A DNA stretch of 64,000 nt. Source: Asterella californica. Lineage: Eukaryota; Streptophyta; Marchantiopsida; Marchantiales; Aytoniaceae. Each line of letters begins with the position of its first letter. The first letter of the stretch is position 1. A program made the position numbers and the translations under genes. Positions 31,133 to 43,997 of this stretch are shown here, in pieces. The notes under the pieces were generated by a model. That model had not been told where the DNA came from and did not search any database. It was given only the letters and a program-made list of their open reading frames with translations. The stretch is from the NCBI GenBank assembly GCA_036924285.1, contig JAYKYS010000006.1, positions 32,338,001 through 32,402,000 of the forward strand, written 5' to 3'.

Positions 31133-33014
31133 CTAGAAGGACTTTCTGCAGAGCTACTACAATGGGGAGGTGATTCTCTCATTCCTATACTTACCAAGCT
31201 TCTGAATGATGCTGCTGTACATGGTTTCCCTAAGAGTTGGTTCATGCGCAAAGTGATTCCCATCCACAAGTCGGGCAAGAAGGATGATGTTACCAACTAT
31301 AGAACTATCATGGTGGGCAACATCTTTGCCAAGTTATATGGGAGCTTGCTAGAGAGAAAACTCAGTGTTTGGGCAGAAGGATCCAATGTGAGAGCTCGTT
31401 CACAAGCAGGTTTTCGTCCTACTTTTAGCACCATTGATCATATCCTTTGTCTTCGTGTTGCTTGGGAGAAGTCAAAAGAAAATGATAAATCTCTCTATGC
31501 TGCTTTTATCGACTACACAAAAGCTTTTGATAGGGTGCCTAGGAAGCTCTTATGGGATAGATTTGTTGCCATTGGTGTTCCTAAAGACATGATGGCAGCG
31601 GTTTCTAAACTCTATGAACGAGTTTATGTGAAGCTTACCTCGACACAATCAAAGGAGATCTTTAGCACTATTGGAGTCATTCAAGGTTGTCCTCTCTCCT
31701 CTACTCTATTTGGTATCTTCATCGATGACGTGGAGAAATGTCTTGCTGAATTTGGAGAAGAAGGTGTGAAGTTGGGAATCTATATCATTCAAGCATTGAT
31801 TTATGCTGATGATATCATCCTCCTATCACGTGATCCTTTGAGTTTACAACGACATTTGGATGCTATTGAGGTCTTTTGCAACAACATGCAGATGGAAGTG
31901 AACCTTTCGAAGTCCAAGGTGATGGTGGTGGGTTCAAAAGTGCGCCATTCTTTTCTCTACAAAGGCCAAGTTTTACAACAAGTGGAGAGTTACAAGTACT
32001 TGGGCATTGACTTCTCTCATAACTACAGTTGGGCTTTGTGCATTCATAAGAGAGTTGAAGCTGGTTACAAAGCTTTGTACTCTCTTTTGAATCGTTGTCG
32101 ACGTGCTCATCTCTTAGCATGAGATTTGAGAAAGTTTCTCTTCAGGAGTTTGGGTTTGCCTGTGATACTTTATGGTGTTCAAGTGTGGGGGCCTGGTGCA
32201 AAGAAAGGAGCTTGGGAACGTATCGAGAAGGTTCAAAAAGTGTTCTTACAAGTGGAGCTTGGTGTAAGATGCCAAAAACCATATGCTATGCTCCTTGCTG
32301 AATCTGGTTGCTTATCCGTGGAAGCAGAAGCTCTTTACTTGACTATCATTTATGTCTCAAGAGTGAGATCCCTTGGAGAGACGAGATTACCTTGTCAAGC
32401 TCTAAGAGTTACATTCTCATTTGGTTGGTATGCTGATGTGGTGGCTTGGTGTGGAAGATGGAACATTTTTGAGCGTGATTTTGACCTTCCACCTATTGCT
32501 CTTCGGGAGTTGATTCAGAAAAGATTTTTACATGCTATATGGTCTCAACCCAAGACCAAGATGGCTTACTATCAGCAGCATGTCAACCCCATTTGGTATT
32601 GAACAAGAGTACCCCCATTCTTCCTGAACTAGATCTAGACGTCACTACGCACTTGCTAAACTTGGCATTGAGGAAGGACGCTTGTAAACATTGTTAGGAG
32701 TGAACGGCTTTGTAGACTTTATGATTTAGATCAGATAGAGGATGAGGGATCATGTATTCATTGTATGTCCCTTGTATGATGAGATTAGATGTAGACATAA
32801 GATAGTTGCTAGTGATTTCTATACACTTTTACAGATGTCAGCTCTCCGACTAGAGCTTTATATTAGAGATATAGTTTCTTGTCGTACCAATGCTCTTTTG
32901 CATTGATACGATCTCCTAGGGTTTCCTAGGCTCACATGTTGACTTTGTATTGTATTTTTTTCTGCTTTTTGACTCTTTGGGTCTTCCAGGCTTGATATTC
33001 ATTCATTCATTCAT
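31133..33014 (+). pseudogene. RT copy A with TGA and rearranged patch (U3b)
   Basis: TGA at 32120-32122. A at 32524 as in U2. From 32590 to 32695 the sequence departs from every other copy: short deletions, about 21 extra bases including CTAGATCTAGACG, and loss of the frame (second frame ends at 32602). The 3' UTR and tail after it are normal. Confidence 0.8.
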
Positions 33015-33493
33015 CTGCATGTTGTTGCAAAAGACCTCAAGAGCATCCAAATGTCGTTGTAAACTCAAAGGATCACGTGAAAGAATAATGATATCACCAG
33101 CATAAATCAATGCTTGAATGATATACATTCTCAACTTCACACTTTTTCCTCCAAATTCAGCAAGACATTTCTCCACGTCATCAATGAAGACCAAATAGAG
33201 GAGGGGAGAGAGGACAACCTTGAATGACTCCAATGGTGCTAAAGATCTCCTTTGATTGTGTCGAGGTGAGCTTCACATAAACTCGTTCATAGAGTTTAGA
33301 AACCGCTGCTATCATGTCTTCAGGAACACATGTGGCAACAAGTCTGTCTCATAAGAGCTTCCTAGGCACCTTATCAAAAACTTTTGTGTAGTCGATAAAA
33401 GCAGCATAGAGAGATTTACCATGACTTGTGGATGAGAACCACTTTGTGCATAAACCAACTCTTAGGGAAATCATGTACATCAGCATCATTAAG
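33015..33493 (-). pseudogene. Inverted RT fragment, YAGD (U3b)
   Basis: Shares the A at 33330 with U3a. Confidence 0.75.
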
Positions 33494-33740
33494 CGCGCAA
33501 TGGCTCAAGAGAAGTCACTGCAGTATGGGTTTGGTCTTTGAACCTTGATGCAGCAGGAGGAAGTCCATAAGCAGAAGCTGGAAGCTCTGGAAGCTAACCT
33601 CTGCACCACGGAGAAGATCACAACGAAGTATAAGACGGAAGCTTCTGCTTCTGCCAAGGAGTTGGCGCAACTGTGGAAGAGCAACCATGAGTTGCAGACA
33701 CGTCTTCAGCAGCGCGAGCAGAAAGTTCTGCGGATCAGGG
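33494..33740 (+). pseudogene. Coiled-coil segment (U3b)
   Basis: Consensus version. Confidence 0.5.
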
Positions 33741-34159
33741 ATAGGAATGAGAGAATGACCTCTCCATTGTAGTAGCTCCGCTGAAAGTCCTTCTAGATCC
33801 TCAGATTTTCCACTTGCGAGTTTCCTGAGCTGATGTTGTACTTCGTCCATTGAAAAAGTCTGCGGTAGTCCTTCACTTTGTGGCATACATGGTGCATGTG
33901 GAGAGAAGTAAAGTTGCTCAACGTAAGACATCAAAGCTGAAGGGTCAAGACTTGGTGAATTTATACACTCTTACTCTTACAGATGCTAACACTTTCACTA
34001 GGATTATATTTGCAAGACGTAGTTACTCATCATACTAATACTCTTCATATTACTACTGCTTCTTATGTTAGTTATTGAGTTTTGGTTTATGTTTTTGGAT
34101 TGTGTTTTGTGTCTTTTGATTCTTTGGGTCTTCCGGGTATGATTATTATCATTTATCAT
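33741..34159. mobile_element. Inverted linker fragment joined to tail 3 (U3b)
   Basis: Linker (-) at 33741-33960, 3' end (+) at 33961-34159; unchanged. Confidence 0.65.
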
Positions 34160-34756
34160 AAAGACTTTGTCTTTCTCTTGATATTACATAACATCAACAG
34201 AATGACGATGGAATGGTTGACTCATACTACATGCTCTGGTGAGATAAATGGGCATGTTCAAAGGTGTAAAATAGCATATTGCAGTATAACATGCAGATCT
34301 AGTCTCTTCACCAACTCAAAGCTAATGATATTGCCCCCCAACATCACGAAGCACCACCTCAACAAGCTGATATAAATGAGAACTTCGGGAGTGATGGTTC
34401 TCCATAGTATTCTTGGGACTTCTCGCGTGAGAAGACTCTCCGGTGTCTCTTCCTGGCTCCTGATCTCTCATCACTGCTGCTACTGCTGCTTGAACCACTG
34501 CCTCTGAGACCTCCTGAACTGCTCGAGGTCCCTCCCGGCCTTCCTCCGTCGGGGCCATCCACACCACTGCCCGTTGGCATGGTCGCGGGTGCTGGTGGGT
34601 TCACGGACGGCTGCAGGTTGGCTGCAGCTGGGACAGATTCGCGGTTGGGGACGGGTCCGTCCTACCATCCCAAAGCGGTTGCGGAGGCTCTACAGAAATG
34701 CCTCCACGTCCTTCATTGCCTCGCAGATCTCTGAGTTGCTTGACTGACTCGCAGAT
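34160..34756 (-). pseudogene. Old inverted EN and GC-rich segment (U3b)
   Basis: Consensus G at 34649, unlike U3a. Confidence 0.5.
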
Positions 34757-37267
34757 CTAGCTCATTTGCACCTTACAAGTTGAAAGGTTTTGATGGGAGC
34801 AACACTACCTCTAGACTTCGTCTTGATCACCGGAAAAGACATCTTTATCAAACTGCTCTAGAGAATTTGATGTCTATTACACAGTGGAGCCACAATCTTG
34901 ACCAACGAGATACACAATTGACGGATGTCTTGAAGAAAATTGCAACTCGGTTTTTCTCTCAACACTCAAGCAGAAAGCTCAAAGGTAACCCTTGCAATGG
35001 CTGGTTTGATGAAGAGTGCAAACTTGCTCGGTTAAAGGCTCTAGACAAGGCTTGTGACTTGGAAGCAACAACCTTGTACAAGCAGTTGATCAAACGTAAG
35101 AAGAGAGCTTTCTTGAGAAAGAAAGGCTTGGAACTTGCTTTTGATTTTCAGAAGGATCCCAAAGCTTTTTGGAGACGTTTAGCATCTCGTCCAAGTTCAC
35201 CAAGTCTTGATCCTTCAGCTTTGATGTCCTACGTTGAGCAACTATACTTCTCTCCACATGCACCATGTATGCCACAAAGTGAAGGACTACCGCAGACCTT
35301 TTCAATGGACGAAGTACGACATCAGCTCAGTAGGCTTGCAAGTGGAAAATCTGAGGATCTAGAAGGACTTTCTGCATAGCTACTACAATGGGGAGTTGAT
35401 TCTCTCATTCCTATACTTACCAAGCTTCTGAATGATGCTGCTGTACATGGTTTCCCTAAGAGTTGGTTCATGCGCAAAGTGATTCCCATCCACAAGTCAG
35501 GCAAGAAGGATGATGTTACCAACTATAGAACTATCATGGTGGGTAACATCTTTGCCAAGTTGTATGGGAGCTTGCTAGAGAGAAAACTCAGTGTTTGGGC
35601 AGAAGAATCCAATGTGAGAGCTCGTTCACAAGCAGGTTTTCGTCCTACCTTTAGCACCATTGATCATATTCTTTGTCTTCGTGTTGCTTGGGAGAAGTCA
35701 AAAGGAAATGGTAAAGCTCTCTATGCTGCTTTTATCGACTACACAAAAGCTTTTGATAGGGTGCCTAGGAAGCTCTTATGGGACAGACTTGTTGCAATTG
35801 GTGTTCCTAAAGACATGATGGCAGCGGTTTCTAAACTCTATGAACGAGTTTATGTGAAGCTTACCTCGACACAATCAAAGGAGATCTTTAGCACTATTGG
35901 AGTCATTCAAGGTTGTCCTCTCTCCCCTACTCTATTTGGTATCTTCATCGATGACGTGGAGAAATGTCTTGCTGAATTTAGAGGAGAAGGTGTGAAGTTG
36001 GGAATCTATATCATTCAAGCATTGATTTATGCTGATGATATCATCCTTCTATCACGTGATCCTTTGAGTTTACAACGACATTTGGATGCTCTTGAGGTCT
36101 TTTGCAACAACATGCAGATGGAAGTGAACCTTTCGAAGTCCAAGGTGATGGTGGTGGGTTCAAAAGTGCGCCATTCTTTTCTCTACAAAGGCCAAGTTTT
36201 ACAACAAGTGGAGAGTTACAAGTACTTGGGCATTGACTTCTCTCATAACTACAGTTGGGCTTTGTGCATTCATAAGAGAGTTGAAGCTGGTTACAAAGCT
36301 TTGTACTCTCTTTTGAATCGTTGTCGACGTGCTCATCTCTTAGCATGGGATTTGAGAAAGTTTCTCTTCAGGAGTTTGGTTTTGCCTGTGATACTTTATG
36401 GTGTTCAAGTGTGGGGGCCTGGTGCAAGGAAAGGCGCTTGGGAACGTATCGAGAAGGTTCAAAAAGTGTTCTTACAAGTGGAGCTTGGTGTAAGATGCCA
36501 AACACCATATGCTATGCTCCTTGCTGAATCTGGTTGCTTATCCGTGGAAGCAGAAGCTCTTTACTTGACTATCATTTATGTCTCAAGAGTGAGATCTCTT
36601 GGAGAGACGAGATTACCTTGTCAAGCTCTAAGAGCTACATTCTCATTTGGTTGGTATGCTGATGTGGTGGCTTGGTGTGGAAGATGGAACATTTTTTAGC
36701 GTGATTTTGACCTTCCACCTATTGCTCTTCGGGAGTTGATTCAGAAAAGGTTTTTACATGCTATATGGTCTCAACCCAAGACCAAGATGGCTTACTATCA
36801 GCAGCATGTCAACCCCATGTTGGTGTATTGTGAACAAGAGTACCTCCGGGCACCTATTTCAATCTCTCTTCGACATATCATCGCTCAGCACCGCACTAGC
36901 TCTCATAGACTTGGCATTGAGGAAGAACGTTGGCTAAACATTGTTAGGAGTGAACGGCTTTGTAGACTTTGTGATTTAGATCAGATAGAGGATGAGGATC
37001 ATGTATTCATTGTATGTCCCTTGTATGATGAGATTAGATGTAGACATAAGATAGTTGCTAGTGATTTCTATACACTTTTACAGATGTCAGCTCTCCCACT
37101 AGGGCTTTATATTAGAGATATAGTTTCTTGTCGTACCAATGCTCTTTTGCATTGATACGATCTCCTAGGGTTTCCTAGGCTCACATGTTGACTTTGTATT
37201 GTATTTTTTTCTGCCTTTTAACTCTTTGGGTCTTCCGGGCTTGATATTCATTCATTCATTCATTCAT
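34757..37267 (+). pseudogene. ORF2 copy B with two TAGs and tail 4 (U3b)
   Basis: Stops at 35377-35379 and 36697-36699. RT core open over 35470-36699 with YADD; knuckle frame 36736-37155. Confidence 0.85.
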
Positions 37268-37922
37268 ATAATCCTATTGAAAGCGTCGACATATGTAAGA
37301 GTGAATAAAAATTGCTAGCGACTATCGTATGTCTACATATGATATCCAAGTACAATGGACACATGATGAATGCATGATCTTCATCTTCAATCTGATCTAA
37401 ATCACAATGTTTACAAATACGTTCACTCCTATCAATATTTAACCAACGTCCTTCCTTAATACCAAGTCTATGAGAACTAGTACGATGTTGAACTATCACA
37501 TGTCGGAGAGAGGTTGATATAGATGCTTGGAGGTATTCCTGATCGCAATACACCAGCATGAAATTGACTTGCTGCTGATAATAAGTCATCTTGGTCTTAG
37601 GTTGAGACCATAGAGCATGTAAAAATCTTCTTTGTATCAAGTCACGAAGAGCAATAGGTGGGAGGTTAAAATCACGTTCAGATATGTTCCTTCTCCACAC
37701 CAAGCCACCACATCAGCGTACCAACCAAAAGAGAGTGTAGCTCTTAGAGCTTGACAAGGTAGTCTTGTCTCTCCGAGAGATCTCACCCTAGATACATAGA
37801 TGATCGTCAAGTAAAGTGCTTCAGCTTCCAAAGGTAAATAACCACATTCAGCAAGGAGTATAGCATATGGTGCCACATATGGTGCCATAAGGCTAAGGCT
37901 CACAACCTCGAGCAATATTGGC
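37267..37922 (-). pseudogene. Inverted diverged RT C-terminus (r), U3/U4 boundary
   Basis: Minus frames 37915 down to 37637 and 37703 down to 37260, unchanged. Confidence 0.8.
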
Positions 37923-38142
37923 TAAGTTTGCAGATCAGGCACAACGAGATACAGCGATGGCTAACAAAGCTGTCTTGAAGGGGAGACAGATCTGGTTGGA
38001 TCCTGATCTCACACCGCTACAAGCTGAAGCCAAGCAGAAGGAGCTTGTGAAGGTAAAAGAGGCTCAACAAGGAGGGTTCATTGCTTTCTTAAGAGATGGA
38101 CGTGCTGTTGTTACACAAAAGAGACGAGATGCTTCCAAATAG
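37918..38142 (+). pseudogene. LINE ORF1 C-terminal fragment (U4)
   Basis: Peptide identical to the other units. Confidence 0.6.
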
Positions 38143-38163
38143 CAGTTTTCGACCCTTAGAGTT

Positions 38164-39432
38164 ATGATGTGGAACATTCATGGGCTTACTAAGTCAAAGT
38201 ACACAAGCGCTTTACCAATTTGCAACAAGGCTGATATCATCAACTTGGTGGAGACATGGGAACATGAAGGAAACAATGTACATGAGTTGGATGGTTTTAC
38301 TTTGATCGGCTCTACTTGGAACAAGCGCAAGCAACATAAAGGACGTGGTTTTGGAAGTATTGCAACTTACGTCAGATCTTATTTGCATCAGCTTGTTGAA
38401 GTGGTTCTTCAGGATGTGGGTGGACAATATCATTGGATTCGAGTTGGTGGAGAAAGTAGATCTGCATGTTATATCGCAATCTGCTATTTTGCACCTTTGA
38501 ACATGTCTATCTATCAGACTAGAGCATGTAGCACGAGCCAACCTTTCCATCGTCTTTCTATTGATGTTTTGAGATATCAAGAGAAGGGCAAGGTCTTTGT
38601 GGTGGGAGATTTCAATGCTAGAGTTCACACTTGCCAATTCACACAATTCTATGCTCTTGACCACTCTCCTATTCTTGAAGAAGATGATGATCCTACATGG
38701 TCCCGTGCCTCCTTAGATACATCCACCAATGACATGAAAGAACACTTCTTGACTTTTGGAGCAATCTGTAGTTTGAAAATTCTGAACGGTACATCCCGTT
38801 TTCCTAGCTCTAACATGAAAACATACGTCTCTACCTCTGGATCAAGCATAGTAGACTACCTCCTCTCCTCATCTCTTGATAGTTCACTCATTTCAGCATT
38901 TGAAGTTTTGGATCTACAACCTGAATCTGATCACACTCCTCTACTGTCCTCACTATCCTTGTCTAGCTCATTTGCACCTCACAAGTTGAAAGGTTTTGAT
39001 GGGACCAACACTACCTCTAGACTTCGTCTTGATCATCGGAAAAGACATCTTTATCAAACTGCTCTAGAGAATTTGATATCTATTACACAGTGGAGTCACA
39101 ATCTTGACCAACGAGATACACAATTGACGGATGTCTTGAAGAAAATTACAACTCGATTTTTCTCTCAACACTCAAGCAGAAAGCTCAAATGTAACCCTTG
39201 CAATGGCTGGTTTGATGAAGAGTGCAAACTTGCTCGATTAAAGGCTCTAGACAAGGCTTGTGACTTGGAAGCAACAACCTTGTATAAGCAGTTGATCAAA
39301 CGTAAGAAGAGAGCATTCTTGAGAAAGAAAGGCTTGGAACTTGCTTTTGATTTTCAGAAGGATCCCAAAGCTTTTTGGAGACGTTTAGCATCTCGTCCAA
39401 GTTCACCAAGTCTTGATCCTTCTGCTTTGTAG
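38164..39432 (+). CDS. LINE endonuclease plus linker (U4)
   Basis: Protein identical to U1; silent C at 38796. Confidence 0.85.
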   Translation: MMWNIHGLTKSKYTSALPICNKADIINLVETWEHEGNNVHELDGFTLIGSTWNKRKQHKGRGFGSIATYVRSYLHQLVEVVLQDVGGQYHWIRVGGESRSACYIAICYFAPLNMSIYQTRACSTSQPFHRLSIDVLRYQEKGKVFVVGDFNARVHTCQFTQFYALDHSPILEEDDDPTWSRASLDTSTNDMKEHFLTFGAICSLKILNGTSRFPSSNMKTYVSTSGSSIVDYLLSSSLDSSLISAFEVLDLQPESDHTPLLSSLSLSSSFAPHKLKGFDGTNTTSRLRLDHRKRHLYQTALENLISITQWSHNLDQRDTQLTDVLKKITTRFFSQHSSRKLKCNPCNGWFDEECKLARLKALDKACDLEATTLYKQLIKRKKRAFLRKKGLELAFDFQKDPKAFWRRLASRPSSPSLDPSAL

Positions 39433-40325
39433 AGGTAGTGTTGCTCCCATCAAAACCTTTCAACTTGTAAGGTGCAAATGAGCTAGACAAGGATAGTGAG
39501 AACAGTAGAGGAGTGTGATCAGATTCAGGTTGTAGATCCAAAACTTCAAATGCTGAAATGAGTGAACTATCAAGAGATGAGGAGAGGAGGTAGTCTACTA
39601 TGCTTGATCCAGAGGTAGAGACGTATGTTTTCATGTTAGAGCTAGGAAAACGGGATGTACCGTTCAGAATTTTCAAACTACAGATTGCTCCAAAAGTCAA
39701 GAAGTGTTCTTTCATGTCATTGGTGGATGTATCTAAGGAGGCACGGGACCATGTAGGATCATCATCTTCTTCAAGAATAGGAGAGTGGTCAAGAGCATAG
39801 AATTGTGTGAACTGGCAAGTGTGAACTCTAGCATTGAAATCTCCCACCACAAAGACCTTGCCCTTCTCTTGATATCTCAAAACATCAATAGAAAGACGAT
39901 GGAAAGGTTGGCTCGTGCTACATGCTTTAGTCTGATAGATAGACATGTTCAAAGGTGCAAAATAGCAGATTGCGATATAACATGCAGATCTACTTTCTCC
40001 ACCAACTCGAATCCAATGATATTGTCCACCCACATCCTGAAGAACCACTTCAACAAGCTGATGCAAATAAGATCTGACGTAAGTTGCAATACCTCCAAAA
40101 CCACGTCCCTTATGTTGCTTGCGCTATGTGAGAGACGTAGTCACCGATCGTACTAATACTCTTTGTATTAGAACTGATTCTTACGTTAGTTATTAATTTT
40201 TTATTTGTATTGTTGTATTGCATTTTTTTATTGCATTTCTGTCTTTTGACTCTTTGGGTCTCCTGGGTTTGATGATAATCATTCATTCATGGGCTTACCG
40301 AGTCAAAGTACACTAGTAGTTTATA
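39430..40325 (-). pseudogene. Inverted EN, tail 1 and EN scrap (U4)
   Basis: Inverted EN at 39430-40125 pairs with 38324-39019; 3' end and scrap follow. Confidence 0.8.
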
Positions 40326-40907
40326 TGAATAAATGAATGAATGAATATCAAGCCCGGAAGACCCAAAGAGTCAAAAGGCAGAAAAAAATACAATACAAAG
40401 TCAACATGTGAGCCTAGGAAACCCTAGGAGATCGTATCAATGCAAAAGAGCATTGGTACAACAAGAAACTATATCTCTAATATAAAGCCCTAGTGGGAGA
40501 GCTGACATCTGTAAAAGTGTATAGAAATCACTAGCAACTATCTTATGTCTACATCTAATCTCATCATACAAGGAACATACAATGAATACATGATCCTCAT
40601 CCTCTATCTGATCTAAATCACAAAGTCTACAAAGCCGTTCACTCTTAACAATGTTTAGCCAACGTCCTTCCTCACTGCCAAGTCTATGAGAGCTAGTGCG
40701 GTGCTGAGCGATGATATGTCGAAGAGAGATTGAAATAGGTGCCCGGAGGTACTCTTGTTCACAATACACCAACATGGGGTTGACATGCTGCTGATAGTAA
40801 GCCATCTTGGTCTTGGGTTGAGACCATATAGCATGTAAAAACCTTTTCTGAATCAACTCCCGAAGAGCAATAGGTGGAAGGTCAAAATCACGCTCAAAAA
40901 TCACGCC
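40326..40907 (-). pseudogene. Inverted LINE 3' end with RT C-terminus (U4)
   Basis: 155-codon minus frame (40904 down to 40437), unchanged. Confidence 0.8.
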
Positions 40908-41634
40908 AATATTGCTCGAGGTTGTGAGCCTTAGCCTTATGGCACCATATGTGGCACCATATGCTATACTCCTTGCTGAATGTGGTTATTTACCTTTGGA
41001 AGCTGAAGCACTTTACTTGACGATCATCTATGTATCTAGGGTGAGATCTCTCGGAGAGACAAGACTACCTTGTCAAGCTCTAAGAGCTACACTCTCTTTT
41101 GGTTGGTACGCTGATGTGGTGGCTTGGTGTGGAGAAGGAACATATCTGAACGTGATTTTAACCTCCCACCTATTGCTCTTCGTGACTTGATACAAAGAAG
41201 ATTTTTACATGCTCTATGGTCTCAACCTAAGACCAAGATGACTTATTATCAGCAGCAAGTCAATTCCATGCTGGTGTATTGCGATCAGGAATACCTCCAA
41301 GCATCTATATCAACCTCTCTCCGACATGTGATAGTTCAACATCGTACTAGTTCTCATAGACTTGGTATTAAGGAATGACGTTGGTTAAATATTGATAAGA
41401 GTGAACGTATTTGTAAACTTTGTGATTTAGATCAGATTGAAGATGAAGATCATGCATTCATCATATGTCCATTGTACTTGGATATCATATGTAGACATGC
41501 GATAGTCGCTAGCAATTTTTATTCACTCTTACATATGTCGACGCTTTCAATAAGATTATATATGCGAGACGTAGTTACTCATCATACTAATAATCTTCGT
41601 ATTAGTACTGATTCAGACATTAGCTTCTGATTTT
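40905..41634 (+). pseudogene. Diverged RT C-terminal fragment (U4)
   Basis: Same frameshift and TGA (41376-41378). Confidence 0.8.
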
Positions 41635-41651
41635 TAGAAGGACTCCTAAAT

Positions 41652-43518
41652 CTAGAAGGACTTTCTGCAGAGCTACTACAATGGGGAGGTGATTCTCTCA
41701 TTCCTATACTTACCAAGCTTCTGAATGATGCTGCTGTACATGGTTTCCCTAAGAGTTGGTTCATGCGCAAAGTGATTCCCATCCACAAGTCGGGCAAGAA
41801 GGATGATGTTACCAACTATAGAACTATCATGGTGGGCAACATCTTTGCCAAGTTATATGGGAGCTTGCTAGAGAGAAAACTCAGTGTTTGGGCAGAAGGA
41901 TCCAATGTGAGAGCTCGTTCACAAGCAGGTTTTCGTCCTACTTTTAGCACCATTGATCATATCCTTTGTCTTCGTGTTGCTTGGGAGAAGTCAAAAGAAA
42001 ATGATAAATCTCTCTATGCTGCTTTTATCGACTACACAAAAGCTTTTGATAGGGTGCCTAGGAAGCTCTTATGGGATAGATTTGTTGCCATTGGTGTTCC
42101 TAAAGACATGATGGCAGCGGTTTCTAAACTCTATGAACGAGTTTATGTGAAGCTTACCTCGACACAATCAAAGGAGATCTTTAGCACTATTGGAGTCATT
42201 CAAGGTTGTCCTCTCTCCTCTACTCTATTTGGTATCTTCATCGATGACGTGGAGAAATGTCTTGCTGAATTTGGAGAAGAAGGTGTGAAGTTGGGAATCT
42301 ATATCATTCAAGCATTGATTTATGCTGATGATATCATCCTCCTATCACGTGATCCTTTGAGTTTACAACGACATTTGGATGCTATTGAGGTCTTTTGCAA
42401 CAACATGCAGATGGAAGTGAACCTTTCGAAGTCCAAGGTGATGGTGGTGGGTTCAAAAGTGCGCCATTCTTTTCTCTACAAAGGCCAAGTTTTACAACAA
42501 GTGGAGAGTTACAAGTACTTGGGCATTGACTTCTCTCATAACTACAGTTGGGCTTTGTGCATTCATAAGAGAGTTGAAGCTGGTTACAAAGCTTTGTACT
42601 CTCTTTTGAATCGTTGTCGACGTGCTCATCTCTTAGCATGAGATTTGAGAAAGTTTCTCTTCAGGAGTTTGGGTTTGCCTGTGATACTTTATGGTGTTCA
42701 AGTGTGGGGGCCTGGTGCAAAGAAAGGAGCTTGGGAACGTATCGAGAAGGTTCAAAAAGTGTTCTTACAAGTGGAGCTTGGTGTAAGATGCCAAAAACCA
42801 TATGCTATGCTCCTTGCTGAATCTGGTTGCTTATCCGTGGAAGCAGAAGCTCTTTACTTGACTATCATTTATGTCTCAAGAGTGAGATCCCTTGGAGAGA
42901 CGAGATTACCTTGTCAAGCTCTAAGAGTTACATTCTCATTTGGTTGGTATGCTGATGTGGTGGCTTGGTGTGGAAGATGGAACATTTTTGAGCGTGATTT
43001 TGACCTTCCACCTATTGCTCTTCGGGAGTTGATTCAGAAAAGGTTTTTACATGCTATATGGTCTCAACCCAAGACCAAGATGGCTTACTATCAGCAGCAT
43101 GTCAACCCCATGTTGGTGTATTGTGAACAAGAGTACCCCCAACACCGCACTAGCTCTTATAGACTTGGCATTGAGGAAGGACGTTGGCTAAACATTGTTA
43201 GGAGTGAACGGCTTTGTAGACTTTATGATTTAGATCAGATAGAGGATGAGGGATCATGTATTCATTGTATGTCCCTTGTATGATGAGATTAGATGTAGAC
43301 ATAAGATAGTTGCTAGTGATTTCTATACACTTTTACAGATGTCAGCTCTCCGACTAGAGCTTTATATTAGAGATATAGTTTCTTGTCGTACCAATGCTCT
43401 TTTGCATTGATACGATCTCCTAGGGTTTCCTAGGCTCACATGTTGACTTTGTATTGTATTTTTTTCTGCTTTTTGACTCTTTGGGTCTTCCAGGCTTGAT
43501 ATTCATTCATTCATTCAT
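41652..43518 (+). pseudogene. RT copy A with TGA and 3' tail (U4)
   Basis: TGA at 42639-42641; frames 41763-42641 and 42645-43283. G at 43043. Confidence 0.82.
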
Positions 43519-43997
43519 CTGCATGTTGTTGCAAAAGACCTCAAGAGCATCCAAATGTCGTTGTAAACTCAAAGGATCACGTGAAAAGAATAATGATATC
43601 ACCAGCATAAATCAATGCTTGAATGATATACATTCTCAACTTCACACTTTTTCTCCAAATTCAGCAAGACATTTCTCCACGTCATCAATGAAGACCAAAT
43701 AGAGGAGGGGAGAGAGGACAACCTTGAATGACTCCAATGGTGCTAAAGATCTCCTTTGATTGTGTCGAGGTGAGCTTCACATAAACTCGTTCATAGAGTT
43801 TAGAAACCGCTGCTATCATGTCTTCAGGAACACCTGTGGCAACAAGTCTGTCTCATAAGAGCTTCCTAGGCACCTTATCAAAAACTTTTGTGTAGTCGAT
43901 AAAAGCAGCATAGAGAGATTTACCATGACTTGTGGATGAGAACCACTTTGTGCATAAACCAACTCTTAGGGAAATCATGTACATCAGCATCATTAAG
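43519..43997 (-). pseudogene. Inverted RT fragment with two 1-bp indels (U4)
   Basis: One extra A in an A-run at 43584-43587 and one missing C near 43652 break the minus frame that spans the YAGD motif in other units. Both sit in or next to short homopolymers, so sequencing error is possible. Confidence 0.72.

Larger units (their letters stand above)
21009..37810 (+). repeat. Array unit U3, enlarged composite (U3a + U3b)
   Basis: U3a runs as a normal monomer to about 28,920 (U1 coordinate about 7914), then the sequence jumps back to U1 coordinate about 1616 and reads on to the unit end (U3b). The added length is 6,298 bp, equal to the offset between the two linker direct repeats of the monomer. 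U3b has a 15-bp deletion near 29200 and a rearranged patch at 32590-32695 with a net gain of 15 bp. U3a and U3b share an A at 27032 and 33330 that no other unit has. Confidence 0.93.
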
